A stretch of DNA of 16,550 nt. Origin: an uncultured Litorivicinus sp. GTDB lineage: Bacteria > Pseudomonadota > Gammaproteobacteria > Pseudomonadales > Litorivicinaceae. The notes beneath the pieces were generated by a model, which saw only the letters and a program-made list of their open reading frames with translations, was not told where the DNA came from and did not search any database. Every line of letters starts with the position of its first letter. The first letter of the stretch is position 1. Below are positions 1 through 6,779 of the stretch, piece after piece. The translations under genes were made by a program, and so were the position numbers. The stretch covers positions 1 to 16,550 of the forward strand of contig CALKMT010000015.1 in the NCBI GenBank assembly GCA_938091715.1. The letters are read 5' to 3'.

Positions 1-18
1 TTGAAAGTGGACAACTAA
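1..18 (+). CDS. lepA: C-terminal tail of probable LepA (elongation factor 4), partial
   Basis: The first six codons in frame 1 read L-K-V-D-N followed by TAA. LepA (EF4, a ribosome-associated GTPase) in pseudomonad-type gammaproteobacteria often ends in a short tail resembling LKVD, and lepA lies directly upstream of lepB in most of them. The call rests on position and this tail only, because the rest of the gene is outside the window. The stop codon directly precedes the lepB start codon in the same frame. Confidence 0.55.
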   Translation: MKVDN

Positions 19-771
19 TTGGAAAATATTGATTTTGCCCTGGTGTTGTTGGTGGCCGTGGCCATCAGCGGGGTGTTGTGGTTTATCGATAAATTGATCA
101 CGGCTAAAAAACGCGCTCCGGATCAGGCCGATCCCTGGTGGGTCGAGTATGGCGCCGGTTTCTTTCCGGTCTTGTTCGTGGTGTTTGCGCTGCGAAGTTT
201 CTTTTACGAGCCCTATCAGATCCCGTCCGAGTCAATGATGCCTACGCTTGAAGTGGGCGACTTTATCTTGGTCAATCGCTGGACCTATGGCTTGCGTCTA
301 CCGGTCACCGGACAAACCTTTTTGCCCATCAACGAGCCCGAGCGTGGCGATGTGTTGGTATTTCGTTTCCCCGCTCAGCAAAACGTGGCCTACATTAAAC
401 GTATCATTGGGCTGCCTGGGGACAAGGTCGAAGTGCGTAACAAGCAAATCTTGATCAACGATCAGCCCGTGCCCAGCACCCTGGTCACCGAGCCCGGCAT
501 CCCGGTGTCGGTGCGCCAATCGACTGAGCAGTTGGGCACCCATGCCTATCCGACGTGGCGCACGAATAACCGGTTAAGCCGTGATGGCAGTTGGGTGGTC
601 CCCGAGGGCGAGTATTTCTTGATGGGCGATAACCGCGATAATTCGAACGACTCGCGGTTTTGGGGCTTCGTCCCTGATCATTTGATTATTGGCAAGGCCG
701 TATCGGTGTGGATGCACTGGGACGAGTTCTTTAGCCTGCCTAGCTTTAGCAACGTCAGGGCGATTCCTTAG
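19..771 (+). CDS. lepB: Signal peptidase I
   Basis: LepB is the inner-membrane serine/lysine protease that removes signal peptides from proteins exported by Sec and Tat. The 250-residue product has two hydrophobic segments (about 6-23 and 48-62), then the S26 family boxes. The catalytic serine is Ser72 in PSESMMPTL and the general-base lysine is Lys127 in YIKRIIGLPGD. The box E motif GDNRDNSNDSR is at about 203-213. It is shorter than the E. coli enzyme (324 aa), as in many gammaproteobacteria. The start is TTG, the first codon after the preceding in-frame TAA. A weak GTGGA ribosome-binding site lies 8 nt upstream, and any later start would cut the first membrane segment. It is probably coupled to lepA and abuts the DUF4845 gene with no gap. 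Confidence 0.96.
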   Translation: MENIDFALVLLVAVAISGVLWFIDKLITAKKRAPDQADPWWVEYGAGFFPVLFVVFALRSFFYEPYQIPSESMMPTLEVGDFILVNRWTYGLRLPVTGQTFLPINEPERGDVLVFRFPAQQNVAYIKRIIGLPGDKVEVRNKQILINDQPVPSTLVTEPGIPVSVRQSTEQLGTHAYPTWRTNNRLSRDGSWVVPEGEYFLMGDNRDNSNDSRFWGFVPDHLIIGKAVSVWMHWDEFFSLPSFSNVRAIP

Positions 772-1140
772 ATGCGCGCACAGGGCGGGTTTTCGCTGTT
801 CTGGGCGGCAGTGCTGGTGTTGTTGTTAAGCGCGGCCGGGCTGTTTGGGATTCGGGTCGGCGGTGTCTACTTTGATCATTGGGTCGTCCAAGAGGTGTTT
901 GCCGATTGGCAAAGCGACCCCGAGGTGGCCGACTATTCAGCCCGCGATCTGCGCCGCGAATTTGATACCCGTATGCGAGTGAACTCTCTGGCGGACGTGA
1001 TTCCCCGGGAGGGCCTGACCTTTACCCGCAACGGCAAGCAATGGTTAATCGAGGCGACCTACGAGCGCCGGGTTAACCTGTACGACAACATTGATCTGGT
1101 CGTGAGCTTCTCGGACAGCGCGGCCCTGGGTCAGCCGTGA
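772..1140 (+). CDS. DUF4845 family single-pass membrane protein
   Basis: This 122-residue protein of unknown function is recognised mainly by its place between lepB and rnc, where DUF4845 proteins sit in many gammaproteobacteria, and by its layout. Residues about 7-28 form one hydrophobic helix and the remaining ~95 residues form a small soluble domain, probably periplasmic. The ATG directly follows the lepB stop codon, with an AGGG site 11 nt upstream. Its TGA overlaps the GTG start of rnc by 4 nt. The N-terminus GFSLFWAAVLVLLL loosely resembles a type IV prepilin but lacks the glutamate at position 5, so I do not call it a pilin. Its role is unknown; the context hints at membrane or export housekeeping. 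Confidence 0.82.
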   Translation: MRAQGGFSLFWAAVLVLLLSAAGLFGIRVGGVYFDHWVVQEVFADWQSDPEVADYSARDLRREFDTRMRVNSLADVIPREGLTFTRNGKQWLIEATYERRVNLYDNIDLVVSFSDSAALGQP

Positions 1141-1805
1141 AGCCCAGTCAATTGGCCCAGCGCTTGGGGCATGAGTTTTCCGATTCTGAATTGCTGGACC
1201 TGGCATTGCGGCACCGATCCAGCGGTGTGCAAAACAACGAACGCCTCGAGTATTTGGGCGATGCGGTGTTGGGCATGATCATCGCCGAGGCCCTGTTTGA
1301 ACGCTTCTCTGGGGCCAAAGAGGGCGATCTGACACGCGCTCGAGCCCGACTGGTCAAAGAGCCGACTCTGGCTGAAATTGCCCGGGGTTTTGGCCTGGGT
1401 CAGTTTCTGAATCTAGGCAGCGGCGAGCTCAAAAGCGGTGGCCGGGACCGCGACAGTATCCTGTCCGATGCCCTCGAGGCGATTATCGGGGCGATCTACC
1501 TGGACGCCGGGTTTTCAGTCGTCCGGTCCGTGGTAATCAGCTGGTACGCGGAGCGATTGGAGACAATGAATCCGCTTAAGCTGGAAAAAGATCCCAAGAC
1601 CCGCTTGCAAGAGTGGTTGCAGTCCCAGGGTCAACCTTTGCCGGTGTATCGCGTCGAGCAGGAAACCGGCGAGCCGCATGACCGTGAATACCAGGTCAGT
1701 TGCAGCGTTCAAGGACACGAACAGCCCTATATGGGGCAGGGCACCGGCCGACGCCGTGCTGAACAAATGGCAGCACAGGCGGCATTGGAGGCCCTTGGTC
1801 AATGA
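1137..1805 (+). CDS. rnc: Ribonuclease III
   Basis: RNase III is a dimeric Mg2+-dependent endonuclease that cuts double-stranded RNA in rRNA precursors, mRNAs and sRNA duplexes. The 222-residue protein carries the family signature NERLEYLGDAVL. The metal-binding residues align as Glu38, Asp42, Asp111 and Glu114 (E. coli Glu41, Asp45, Asp114, Glu117). A double-stranded-RNA-binding domain follows at about 153-222, ending in GRRRAEQMAAQAALEAL. The GTG start overlaps the previous stop codon and the TGA overlaps the era ATG (ATGA). In E. coli, RNase III cleaves a hairpin in its own leader. Here rnc is embedded in upstream coding sequence and has no leader, so that form of autoregulation would have to act elsewhere in the operon. 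Confidence 0.97.
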   Translation: MKPSQLAQRLGHEFSDSELLDLALRHRSSGVQNNERLEYLGDAVLGMIIAEALFERFSGAKEGDLTRARARLVKEPTLAEIARGFGLGQFLNLGSGELKSGGRDRDSILSDALEAIIGAIYLDAGFSVVRSVVISWYAERLETMNPLKLEKDPKTRLQEWLQSQGQPLPVYRVEQETGEPHDREYQVSCSVQGHEQPYMGQGTGRRRAEQMAAQAALEALGQ

Positions 1806-2701
1806 CAGAATTTGATACCCAGTGCGGCACGGTGGCCATTGTCGGTCGACCGAACGTGGGCAAGTCCACCCTGATGAATCACTTGATCGGCCAAAAGCTG
1901 TCGATCACCAGCCGCAAAGCACAGACCACGCGACACCAGGTCATGGGCATCTGGACTGAGGAACAAACTCAGGTGGTGTTTGTGGATACCCCAGGGATTC
2001 ACACCGGCGGCAAGCGCGCACTGAATCGTTATCTGAACAAGGCGGCCAGTAATGCCCTGCAGGATGTGGATCTGGTCGTGTGGCTATTAGAGCGCGACAA
2101 ATTCACCGACCAAGACGCCTACGTTGAAAAACAGATTCGCGAGTCCGGCAAGCCCCTGATCATCGCGCTGAACAAGTTTGATCAGGTGCACGACAAGGCC
2201 AAATTGATGCCGGTCGCCGAAAAGATGCAAATGCGCTTTCCCAAGGCTGAGATTGTGCCCTTGTCGGCGCTGAAGGGCTTCAATCAGGACGTCCTGATGG
2301 ACTTGGTGAAACAGCGCATTCCCGCGGGTCCGTTTATGTTCGACCCGGATCAGTTGACCGACAAAAGCTTGCGCTTTTTGGTCGCCGAAATCGTGCGTGA
2401 AAAGTTGGTCCGTCAGTGCGGAGACGAGCTGCCCTATCGCACCACGGTGGAAATTGAAAAGTTCGAGGAAACCCCCGAGCGTTGCTTTATCCATGCCTGC
2501 ATTTATGTCGAGCGCAAAAGCCAAAAGCCGATTTTGATTGGCCAGCAAGGCTCGCGATTGAAACAAATCGGCACCGAAGCTCGCTTGGATGCGGTCGAAC
2601 TAATAGGCCTGCCGGTGCACCTGGAGCTATGGGTCAAGGTGCGCGATCGCTGGAGCGATGACGAAGCGGCACTGGCTCAGCTTGGGTACAAGGATCCGTA
2701 G
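1802..2701 (+). CDS. era: GTPase Era (16S rRNA / 30S assembly factor)
   Basis: Era is an essential GTPase that binds the 3' end of 16S rRNA and monitors maturation of the small ribosomal subunit. The 299-residue product has the G1 motif GRPNVGKS (15-22), G3 DTPG (62-65), G4 NKFD (124-127) and G5 SALKG. A KH RNA-binding domain fills the last third, with PILIGQQGSRLKQIG matching the family's glycine-rich KH loop. A strong GGAGG site lies 10 nt before the ATG, inside the end of rnc. The stop TAG shares one base with the GTG start of recO. The length matches E. coli Era (301 aa) and all key motifs are intact. Confidence 0.97.
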   Translation: MTEFDTQCGTVAIVGRPNVGKSTLMNHLIGQKLSITSRKAQTTRHQVMGIWTEEQTQVVFVDTPGIHTGGKRALNRYLNKAASNALQDVDLVVWLLERDKFTDQDAYVEKQIRESGKPLIIALNKFDQVHDKAKLMPVAEKMQMRFPKAEIVPLSALKGFNQDVLMDLVKQRIPAGPFMFDPDQLTDKSLRFLVAEIVREKLVRQCGDELPYRTTVEIEKFEETPERCFIHACIYVERKSQKPILIGQQGSRLKQIGTEARLDAVELIGLPVHLELWVKVRDRWSDDEAALAQLGYKDP

Positions 2702-3366
2702 TGGAATCGGCCTGGGTTCTGCACCGTAGACCCTACCGAGAGACCAGCGCGCTGGTCGAAGTACTGACTGCCCAAGGCCGTCAACGTTGCGTGATTCGTG
2801 GCCGTGGGCGGGATGCCTTGTTGTCCCCCTTTGTGCCGCTGATGGTCGAGTTGGGCCCGGTTCGGGACCTGCGTACGCTTAAATCCATCGAGGCCATTGG
2901 GCCTGCCATCGCACTGGATGGACGTCAGTTATTTTGTGGGCTGTACATCAACGAGTTGTGCGTTCGCCTGTTGCCAGAGCAGGACCCAAACCCGTCGCTG
3001 TTGTCCGACTACAGCCAGGCCCTTGTGCAGCTAAAACGGGGCCATATCGAATCAACCTTGCGTGAATTTGAGCTGCAGCTCCTGGCCGCCTTGGGCTTTA
3101 GCTGGTCAGTTGCGCATCTGTCCGATGGCACCCCAGTCGAGGCCGAAGCGCATTATTGGGTGCACCCCGAAACCGGCCCCCGATTGGCCGCGGCCGGCGC
3201 CTCGGATGCCTTTCTTGGCAGCACCCTCTGCCAGGTCCAGGCACGGGAATTTTCTTCGCCGGCGGTATTGAATGCCGCCAAGCGCTTGAATCGCGCGCGT
3301 CTGCAATCACTATTAGGAACCAAGCCGCTGCAATCGCGGCAACTGTTAAAAGGAATTCGCCAATGA
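2701..3366 (+). CDS. recO: DNA repair protein RecO
   Basis: RecO is the recombination mediator that, with RecR, loads RecA onto SSB-coated single-stranded DNA in the RecF pathway, and it can anneal strands. The 221-residue protein opens with the diagnostic N-terminal OB-fold strand, AWVLHRRPYRETSALVEVL, followed by a basic patch (GRGR). A mostly helical C-terminal domain follows from about residue 85. It is slightly shorter than E. coli RecO (242 aa), and I see no four-cysteine zinc site, as in other gammaproteobacterial members. It starts with GTG on the last base of the era stop and ends in an ATGA overlap with pdxJ. Position between era and pdxJ is the classical one. Confidence 0.95.
   Translation: MESAWVLHRRPYRETSALVEVLTAQGRQRCVIRGRGRDALLSPFVPLMVELGPVRDLRTLKSIEAIGPAIALDGRQLFCGLYINELCVRLLPEQDPNPSLLSDYSQALVQLKRGHIESTLREFELQLLAALGFSWSVAHLSDGTPVEAEAHYWVHPETGPRLAAAGASDAFLGSTLCQVQAREFSSPAVLNAAKRLNRARLQSLLGTKPLQSRQLLKGIRQ
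3348..3354 (+). promoter_or_regulatory. Ribosome-binding site that fixes the pdxJ start
   Basis: AAAAGGA lies 8 nt upstream of the ATG at 3363. It selects this start over the ATG at 3156, which would add 69 residues read out of frame inside recO and unlike any PdxJ. Confidence 0.8.
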
Positions 3367-4070
3367 GTCGGGTGCTACTGGGCGTCAATATCGATCACAT
3401 CGCCACTGTCAGGAATGCCCGGGGTGGCGATACGCCGTCACCGGTCGACGCCGCACTGATCGCGGAAGCCCATGGGGCCGATGGCATTACCGCGCATCTG
3501 CGCGAGGACCGTCGCCATATTCGGGACGAAGACATTCGCGCCTTGTCACGATCCATTGCCACGCATTTGAATTTTGAAATGGCGGTGACCGATGAAATGG
3601 TCTCGATCGCCTGCGAAGTTCGACCGTCGCACTGCTGCCTGGTACCTGAAAAACGTGAAGAGCTGACCACCGAGGGTGGGCTGGATGTGTTTGGCCACCA
3701 AGCAAAAATTCAGGCCGCGGTCGAGCGTTTGTCGGCTGCGGGGATCGATGTCAGCTTGTTCGTCGACCCAGATCCGGCACAGCTCGAGGCCGCTGTGGCG
3801 GTGGGCGCGCCAACCGTTGAGTTGCATACCGGGGCCTATGCCGAGGGCCGAGAAAGTATCGAAGTATTGGCCCAGGGCGTGTCCCATGCCCGTGCGCTGG
3901 GGCTGGTGGTGAATGCCGGGCATGGATTGGATTTATCCAATGTCGGTCCGGTGGCTCGGTTACCGGGAATTCACGAGTTAAATATCGGCTACTCCATCGT
4001 GGCCCGAGCATTGTTTGTCGGCCTGGATCGGGCCGTGGCCGAGATGCGCGAGGCGATTGATCGGGCATGA
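3363..4070 (+). CDS. pdxJ: Pyridoxine 5'-phosphate synthase
   Basis: PdxJ performs the last ring-closing step of DXP-dependent vitamin B6 synthesis, condensing 3-amino-2-oxopropyl phosphate with 1-deoxyxylulose 5-phosphate to give pyridoxine 5'-phosphate in the cytosol. The 235-residue protein is a TIM barrel with family motifs throughout: GVNIDHIATVRNARGG at the N-terminus, HLREDRRH (His45), FEMA (Glu72), CCLVPEKREELTTEGGLDV, the NAGHGL loop (His187) and ELNIGYSIV. These match the catalytic His45, Glu72 and His193 of E. coli. The start at 3363 is supported by a ribosome-binding site, the family N-terminus and the ATGA overlap with recO. Its end overlaps acpS by 4 nt. Confidence 0.96.
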   Translation: MSRVLLGVNIDHIATVRNARGGDTPSPVDAALIAEAHGADGITAHLREDRRHIRDEDIRALSRSIATHLNFEMAVTDEMVSIACEVRPSHCCLVPEKREELTTEGGLDVFGHQAKIQAAVERLSAAGIDVSLFVDPDPAQLEAAVAVGAPTVELHTGAYAEGRESIEVLAQGVSHARALGLVVNAGHGLDLSNVGPVARLPGIHELNIGYSIVARALFVGLDRAVAEMREAIDRA

Positions 4071-4438
4071 TTTTAGGCATCGGCACCGACCTGGCGCAGA
4101 TCTCACGGATTCAAAAGGCCTTGGATACCAGTGGCGCCAGGTTTGTTGAGCGGGTGTTGAGCCCGCTTGAGCAAGCCGACGCGCCCAACCCGATGACCGC
4201 GAGTTGGCTGGCCAAGCGCTGGGCGGCTAAAGAGGCAGCCGCCAAGGCATTGGGTTGCGGTATTGGCGCGCAGGCTGGTTTCCACGATTTTGTCACCGGG
4301 CATACGCCTGAGGGTGCGCCGACTTTGCAACTGGCAGGCGCGGCCAAGCAAACCAGTCAAGGGCAGGGCGTTTGGCATCTGTCGCTGAGCGATGACGGCG
4401 ACTTCGCCCAAGCCTTTGTGATTTGGTCCATAGCCTGA
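4067..4438 (+). CDS. acpS: Holo-[acyl-carrier-protein] synthase
   Basis: AcpS transfers the 4'-phosphopantetheine arm of coenzyme A to the serine of apo-acyl carrier protein, activating it for fatty acid synthesis. The 123-residue protein has both family signatures: GIGTDLAQISRI near the N-terminus, with Mg2+-binding Asp8, and KRWAAKEAAAKALGCGIG, with Glu56. These correspond to Asp9 and Glu58 of E. coli AcpS. The length is normal (about 126 aa). The ATG overlaps the pdxJ stop. It is the last gene of the tightly packed cluster and is followed by the hairpin region described at 4445-4479. Confidence 0.95.
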   Translation: MILGIGTDLAQISRIQKALDTSGARFVERVLSPLEQADAPNPMTASWLAKRWAAKEAAAKALGCGIGAQAGFHDFVTGHTPEGAPTLQLAGAAKQTSQGQGVWHLSLSDDGDFAQAFVIWSIA

Positions 4439-4444
4439 ACGATC

Positions 4445-4479
4445 GGCATTTCATTTTATGGAATGCCATTCCATTTTTT
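4445..4479 (+). promoter_or_regulatory. Two mutually exclusive hairpins between acpS and glcB (possible attenuator or operator)
   Basis: Three related arms lie in a row. GGCATTTCAT (4445-4454) pairs with ATGGAATGCC (4458-4467) over 10 bp, including one G-U pair, with a TTT loop. Part of the second arm, ATGGAAT (4458-4464), also pairs perfectly with ATTCCAT (4468-4474), and this second hairpin runs directly into a T tract (4474-4479). The second form looks like an intrinsic terminator for the upstream operon and the first like an anti-terminator. At DNA level the 17-bp palindrome ATGGAATGCCATTCCAT could instead be an operator; it resembles IclR-family sites in style. The sequence alone does not choose between these. 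Confidence 0.5.
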
Positions 4480-4503
4480 ATTACACTCTCCGCAACTTTG
4501 AAT

Positions 4504-4508
4504 AGGAG
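4504..4508 (+). promoter_or_regulatory. glcB ribosome-binding site
   Basis: AGGAG lies 6 nt upstream of the glcB ATG at 4515. I see no convincing -35/-10 pair in the 76-nt gap; TATTAC (4479-4484) is at best a poor -10. Confidence 0.75.
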
Positions 4509-4514
4509 CGCGCA

Positions 4515-6659
4515 ATGACCGCACGTACTCAGGTCGGCCAACTTCAGGTCGCCACACAACTTTTTGACTTTGTGAATCAGCAAGCTTTACCGGGAACCGG
4601 GCTGGACAGCGCGGATTTTTGGGCTGGCGTCGAGGCCCTGATTCACGAATTGGCGCCGGTCAACAAGGCGCTGGTAGAAAAGCGCGAAGTGATTCAGCAG
4701 CAAATTGATGAATGGCATAAAGCCCGTCAAGGTCAAGCGCACGATGCCGAGGCGTACAAAGCCTTTTTGCAGAGCATTGGCTATTTGTTGCCCGAGCCAG
4801 AAACCGTGCAAGTCCGCACAGAAAATGTCGACGATGAAGTGGCCCGCATTGCCGGTCCCCAACTGGTCGTACCGGTCATGAACGCGCGTTTTGCACTGAA
4901 CGCCGCCAATGCCCGCTGGGGCAGCCTGTACAACGCCCTGTACGGCACGGACGCGATCAGCGACCAAGATGGAGCGGCTGCGGGCGCACAGTACAACCCA
5001 GTGCGCGGTCAGAAGGTCATCGACTATGCCAAGGGCTTTTTGAACGAGAACTTTCCTCTGGCCGCAGGCAGTCATGCCGACGTAACCGCCTACAGCGTGG
5101 TGGACGGTGGATTGTCTCCTGCCTTGGCGGATGCCTCTCAGTTTGCTGGCTTCCGCGGCGATGCCGCCAGCCCCGAGGCGGTGTTGTTGGTCAACAACGG
5201 GTTGCACGTCGAGATTCAGATCGACCGCAACGATCAGATCGGCAGCGCGGATCCGGCAGGTGTCAAAGACCTGCTGATGGAAAGCGCCCTAACGGCCATT
5301 ATGGATTGTGAAGATTCCATCGCCGCAGTGGATGCCGAGGACAAGGTTCAGGTTTATCGCAACTGGTTGGGGCTGATGGCCGGTAATCTGACCGAGCAAG
5401 TCACCAAAGGTGGCCAGACCTTTACCCGTGCCTTGAATCCGGATCGCGAATACACCGCCGCCGATGGTTCGCAAATGAAGTTGCCCGGGCGTTCGCTATT
5501 GTTTGTCCGCAACGTCGGGCATTTGATGACCAACGAGGCGATCTTGGACGGCAACGGCGCCGAAGTGCCCGAGGGCATCTTGGATGCCATCTTTACCGTG
5601 TTGTGTGCCATGCACGATTTGAATCGTGACACCGACACCAACAGCCGTCAGGGCAGTGTTTATATCGTCAAGCCCAAGATGCATGGCCCCGAAGAAGTGG
5701 CCTTTGCCAATCGCTTGTTCGCCGCCGTCGAGTCTCTGCTGGGCTTGCCAGCGAATACCCTGAAAATGGGCATTATGGACGAAGAGCGACGCACCACAGT
5801 CAACTTGAAGGCCTGCATTGCCGAGGCGACCCAGCGGGTAGTGTTCATTAACACGGGCTTCCTGGATCGTACCGGCGATGAAATGCACACATCGATGCAC
5901 GCTGGCCCGATGATTCGCAAGGCTGACATGAAGGGCGCGGCCTGGATTGCTGCTTACGAGAACTGGAACGTTGATATCGGATTGGAATGCGGGCTGCAGG
6001 GTCGCGCACAAATCGGTAAGGGCATGTGGGCCATGCCGGACTTGATGGCCGACATGATCGAGCAGAAAAAAGGCCACCCCCTGGCCGGTGCTAACTGTGC
6101 CTGGGTTCCCTCTCCCACAGCGGCTACCCTGCACGCCATGCATTATCACGCGATCAACGTGTTCGACGTGCAGGATCAGTTGAAGTCGCGGCCCCGAGCC
6201 AGCTTGGATGACATCCTGGCCATCCCGGTAGCTGCGGATCCCCATTGGAGCGATGCCGACAAACAGGCCGAACTGGACAACAACGCTCAGGGCATCCTGG
6301 GCTACGTGGTGCGTTGGGTAGACCAGGGCATCGGCTGCTCTAAAGTGCCGGACATCAACAACGTTGGACTGATGGAAGACCGTGCCACACTGCGTATCAG
6401 TGCACAGCACATGGCCAACTGGTTAACCCACGGCGTTGTGACTGAGGCGCAGGTGATCGAGACCCTGGAGCGCATGGCGGGTGTGGTCGACGAGCAAAAT
6501 GCCGGCGATCCGGCTTACCAGCCGATGGCCAGCAATTTAGCGGGATCCGTGGCCTTTCAGGCTGCCAAAGAGTTGGTGTTGCAGGGGGTCAGTCAACCTT
6601 CGGGCTACACCGAGCCGGTATTGCACCGTCGCCGGTTGGAGCTAAAAGCGAACGCTTAA
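4515..6659 (+). CDS. glcB: Malate synthase G
   Basis: Malate synthase G condenses glyoxylate with acetyl-CoA to give malate and CoA, an Mg2+-dependent cytosolic reaction that channels C2 carbon into the TCA cycle. The 714-residue length fits isoform G (E. coli 723 aa) and not the ~530-residue isoform A. Catalytic residues align: Arg332 in LFVRNVGH, metal ligands Glu423 in IMDEERRT and Asp451 in FLDRTGDEM, and general base Asp622 in LMEDRATLRIS (E. coli Arg338, Glu427, Asp455, Asp631). GCSKVPDIN carries the conserved C-terminal cysteine. No isocitrate lyase or glycolate oxidase gene is nearby, so the glyoxylate source cannot be read from this window. A strong terminator follows. Confidence 0.97.
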   Translation: MTARTQVGQLQVATQLFDFVNQQALPGTGLDSADFWAGVEALIHELAPVNKALVEKREVIQQQIDEWHKARQGQAHDAEAYKAFLQSIGYLLPEPETVQVRTENVDDEVARIAGPQLVVPVMNARFALNAANARWGSLYNALYGTDAISDQDGAAAGAQYNPVRGQKVIDYAKGFLNENFPLAAGSHADVTAYSVVDGGLSPALADASQFAGFRGDAASPEAVLLVNNGLHVEIQIDRNDQIGSADPAGVKDLLMESALTAIMDCEDSIAAVDAEDKVQVYRNWLGLMAGNLTEQVTKGGQTFTRALNPDREYTAADGSQMKLPGRSLLFVRNVGHLMTNEAILDGNGAEVPEGILDAIFTVLCAMHDLNRDTDTNSRQGSVYIVKPKMHGPEEVAFANRLFAAVESLLGLPANTLKMGIMDEERRTTVNLKACIAEATQRVVFINTGFLDRTGDEMHTSMHAGPMIRKADMKGAAWIAAYENWNVDIGLECGLQGRAQIGKGMWAMPDLMADMIEQKKGHPLAGANCAWVPSPTAATLHAMHYHAINVFDVQDQLKSRPRASLDDILAIPVAADPHWSDADKQAELDNNAQGILGYVVRWVDQGIGCSKVPDINNVGLMEDRATLRISAQHMANWLTHGVVTEAQVIETLERMAGVVDEQNAGDPAYQPMASNLAGSVAFQAAKELVLQGVSQPSGYTEPVLHRRRLELKANA

Positions 6660-6676
6660 TTCTGCGCTTGCCGATC

Positions 6677-6711
6677 AGCCCCTGCAGAGTGCGCTTTGCA
6701 GGGGCTTTTTT
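6677..6711 (+). terminator. Intrinsic terminator of glcB
   Basis: A perfect 10-bp stem pairs AGCCCCTGCA (6677-6686) with TGCAGGGGCT (6697-6706) around a 10-nt loop, followed by six T residues (6706-6711). It starts 17 nt after the glcB stop. Confidence 0.93.
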
Positions 6712-6716
6712 GTGCG

Positions 6717-6779
6717 TTGCAATTTCCCAGGGGCGGTGTTTGTATGGCGATCAATTTTTAAAATTAAGCGCTACAAAGT
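6717..6779 (+). promoter_or_regulatory. Putative promoter/operator region of the MocR-type regulator
   Basis: A weak TTGCAA (6717-6722) and TTGTAT (6740-6745) are 17 bp apart. Between them and the start codon lies a perfect AT-rich palindrome, AATTTT-T-AAAATT (6753-6765). It could be an autoregulatory site, because MocR/GntR regulators often control their own gene. The promoter match is poor and no good ribosome-binding site precedes the ATG at 6780, so this is tentative. Confidence 0.3.

Noticed and set aside
772..860. Type IV prepilin-like N-terminus in the DUF4845 protein
   Set aside because: GFSLFWAAV resembles a prepilin start, but the glutamate at position 5 is missing and DUF4845 proteins next to lepB and rnc are not known pilins.
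3156..3362. Upstream extension of pdxJ by 69 codons
   Set aside because: The sequence lies inside recO in another frame, does not resemble PdxJ, and a good ribosome-binding site with family-typical N-terminus marks the ATG at 3363.
5496..6410. 304-codon minus-strand open frame inside glcB
   Set aside because: It is antisense to conserved malate synthase motifs, has no recognisable domain and is explained by the codon bias of the sense gene.
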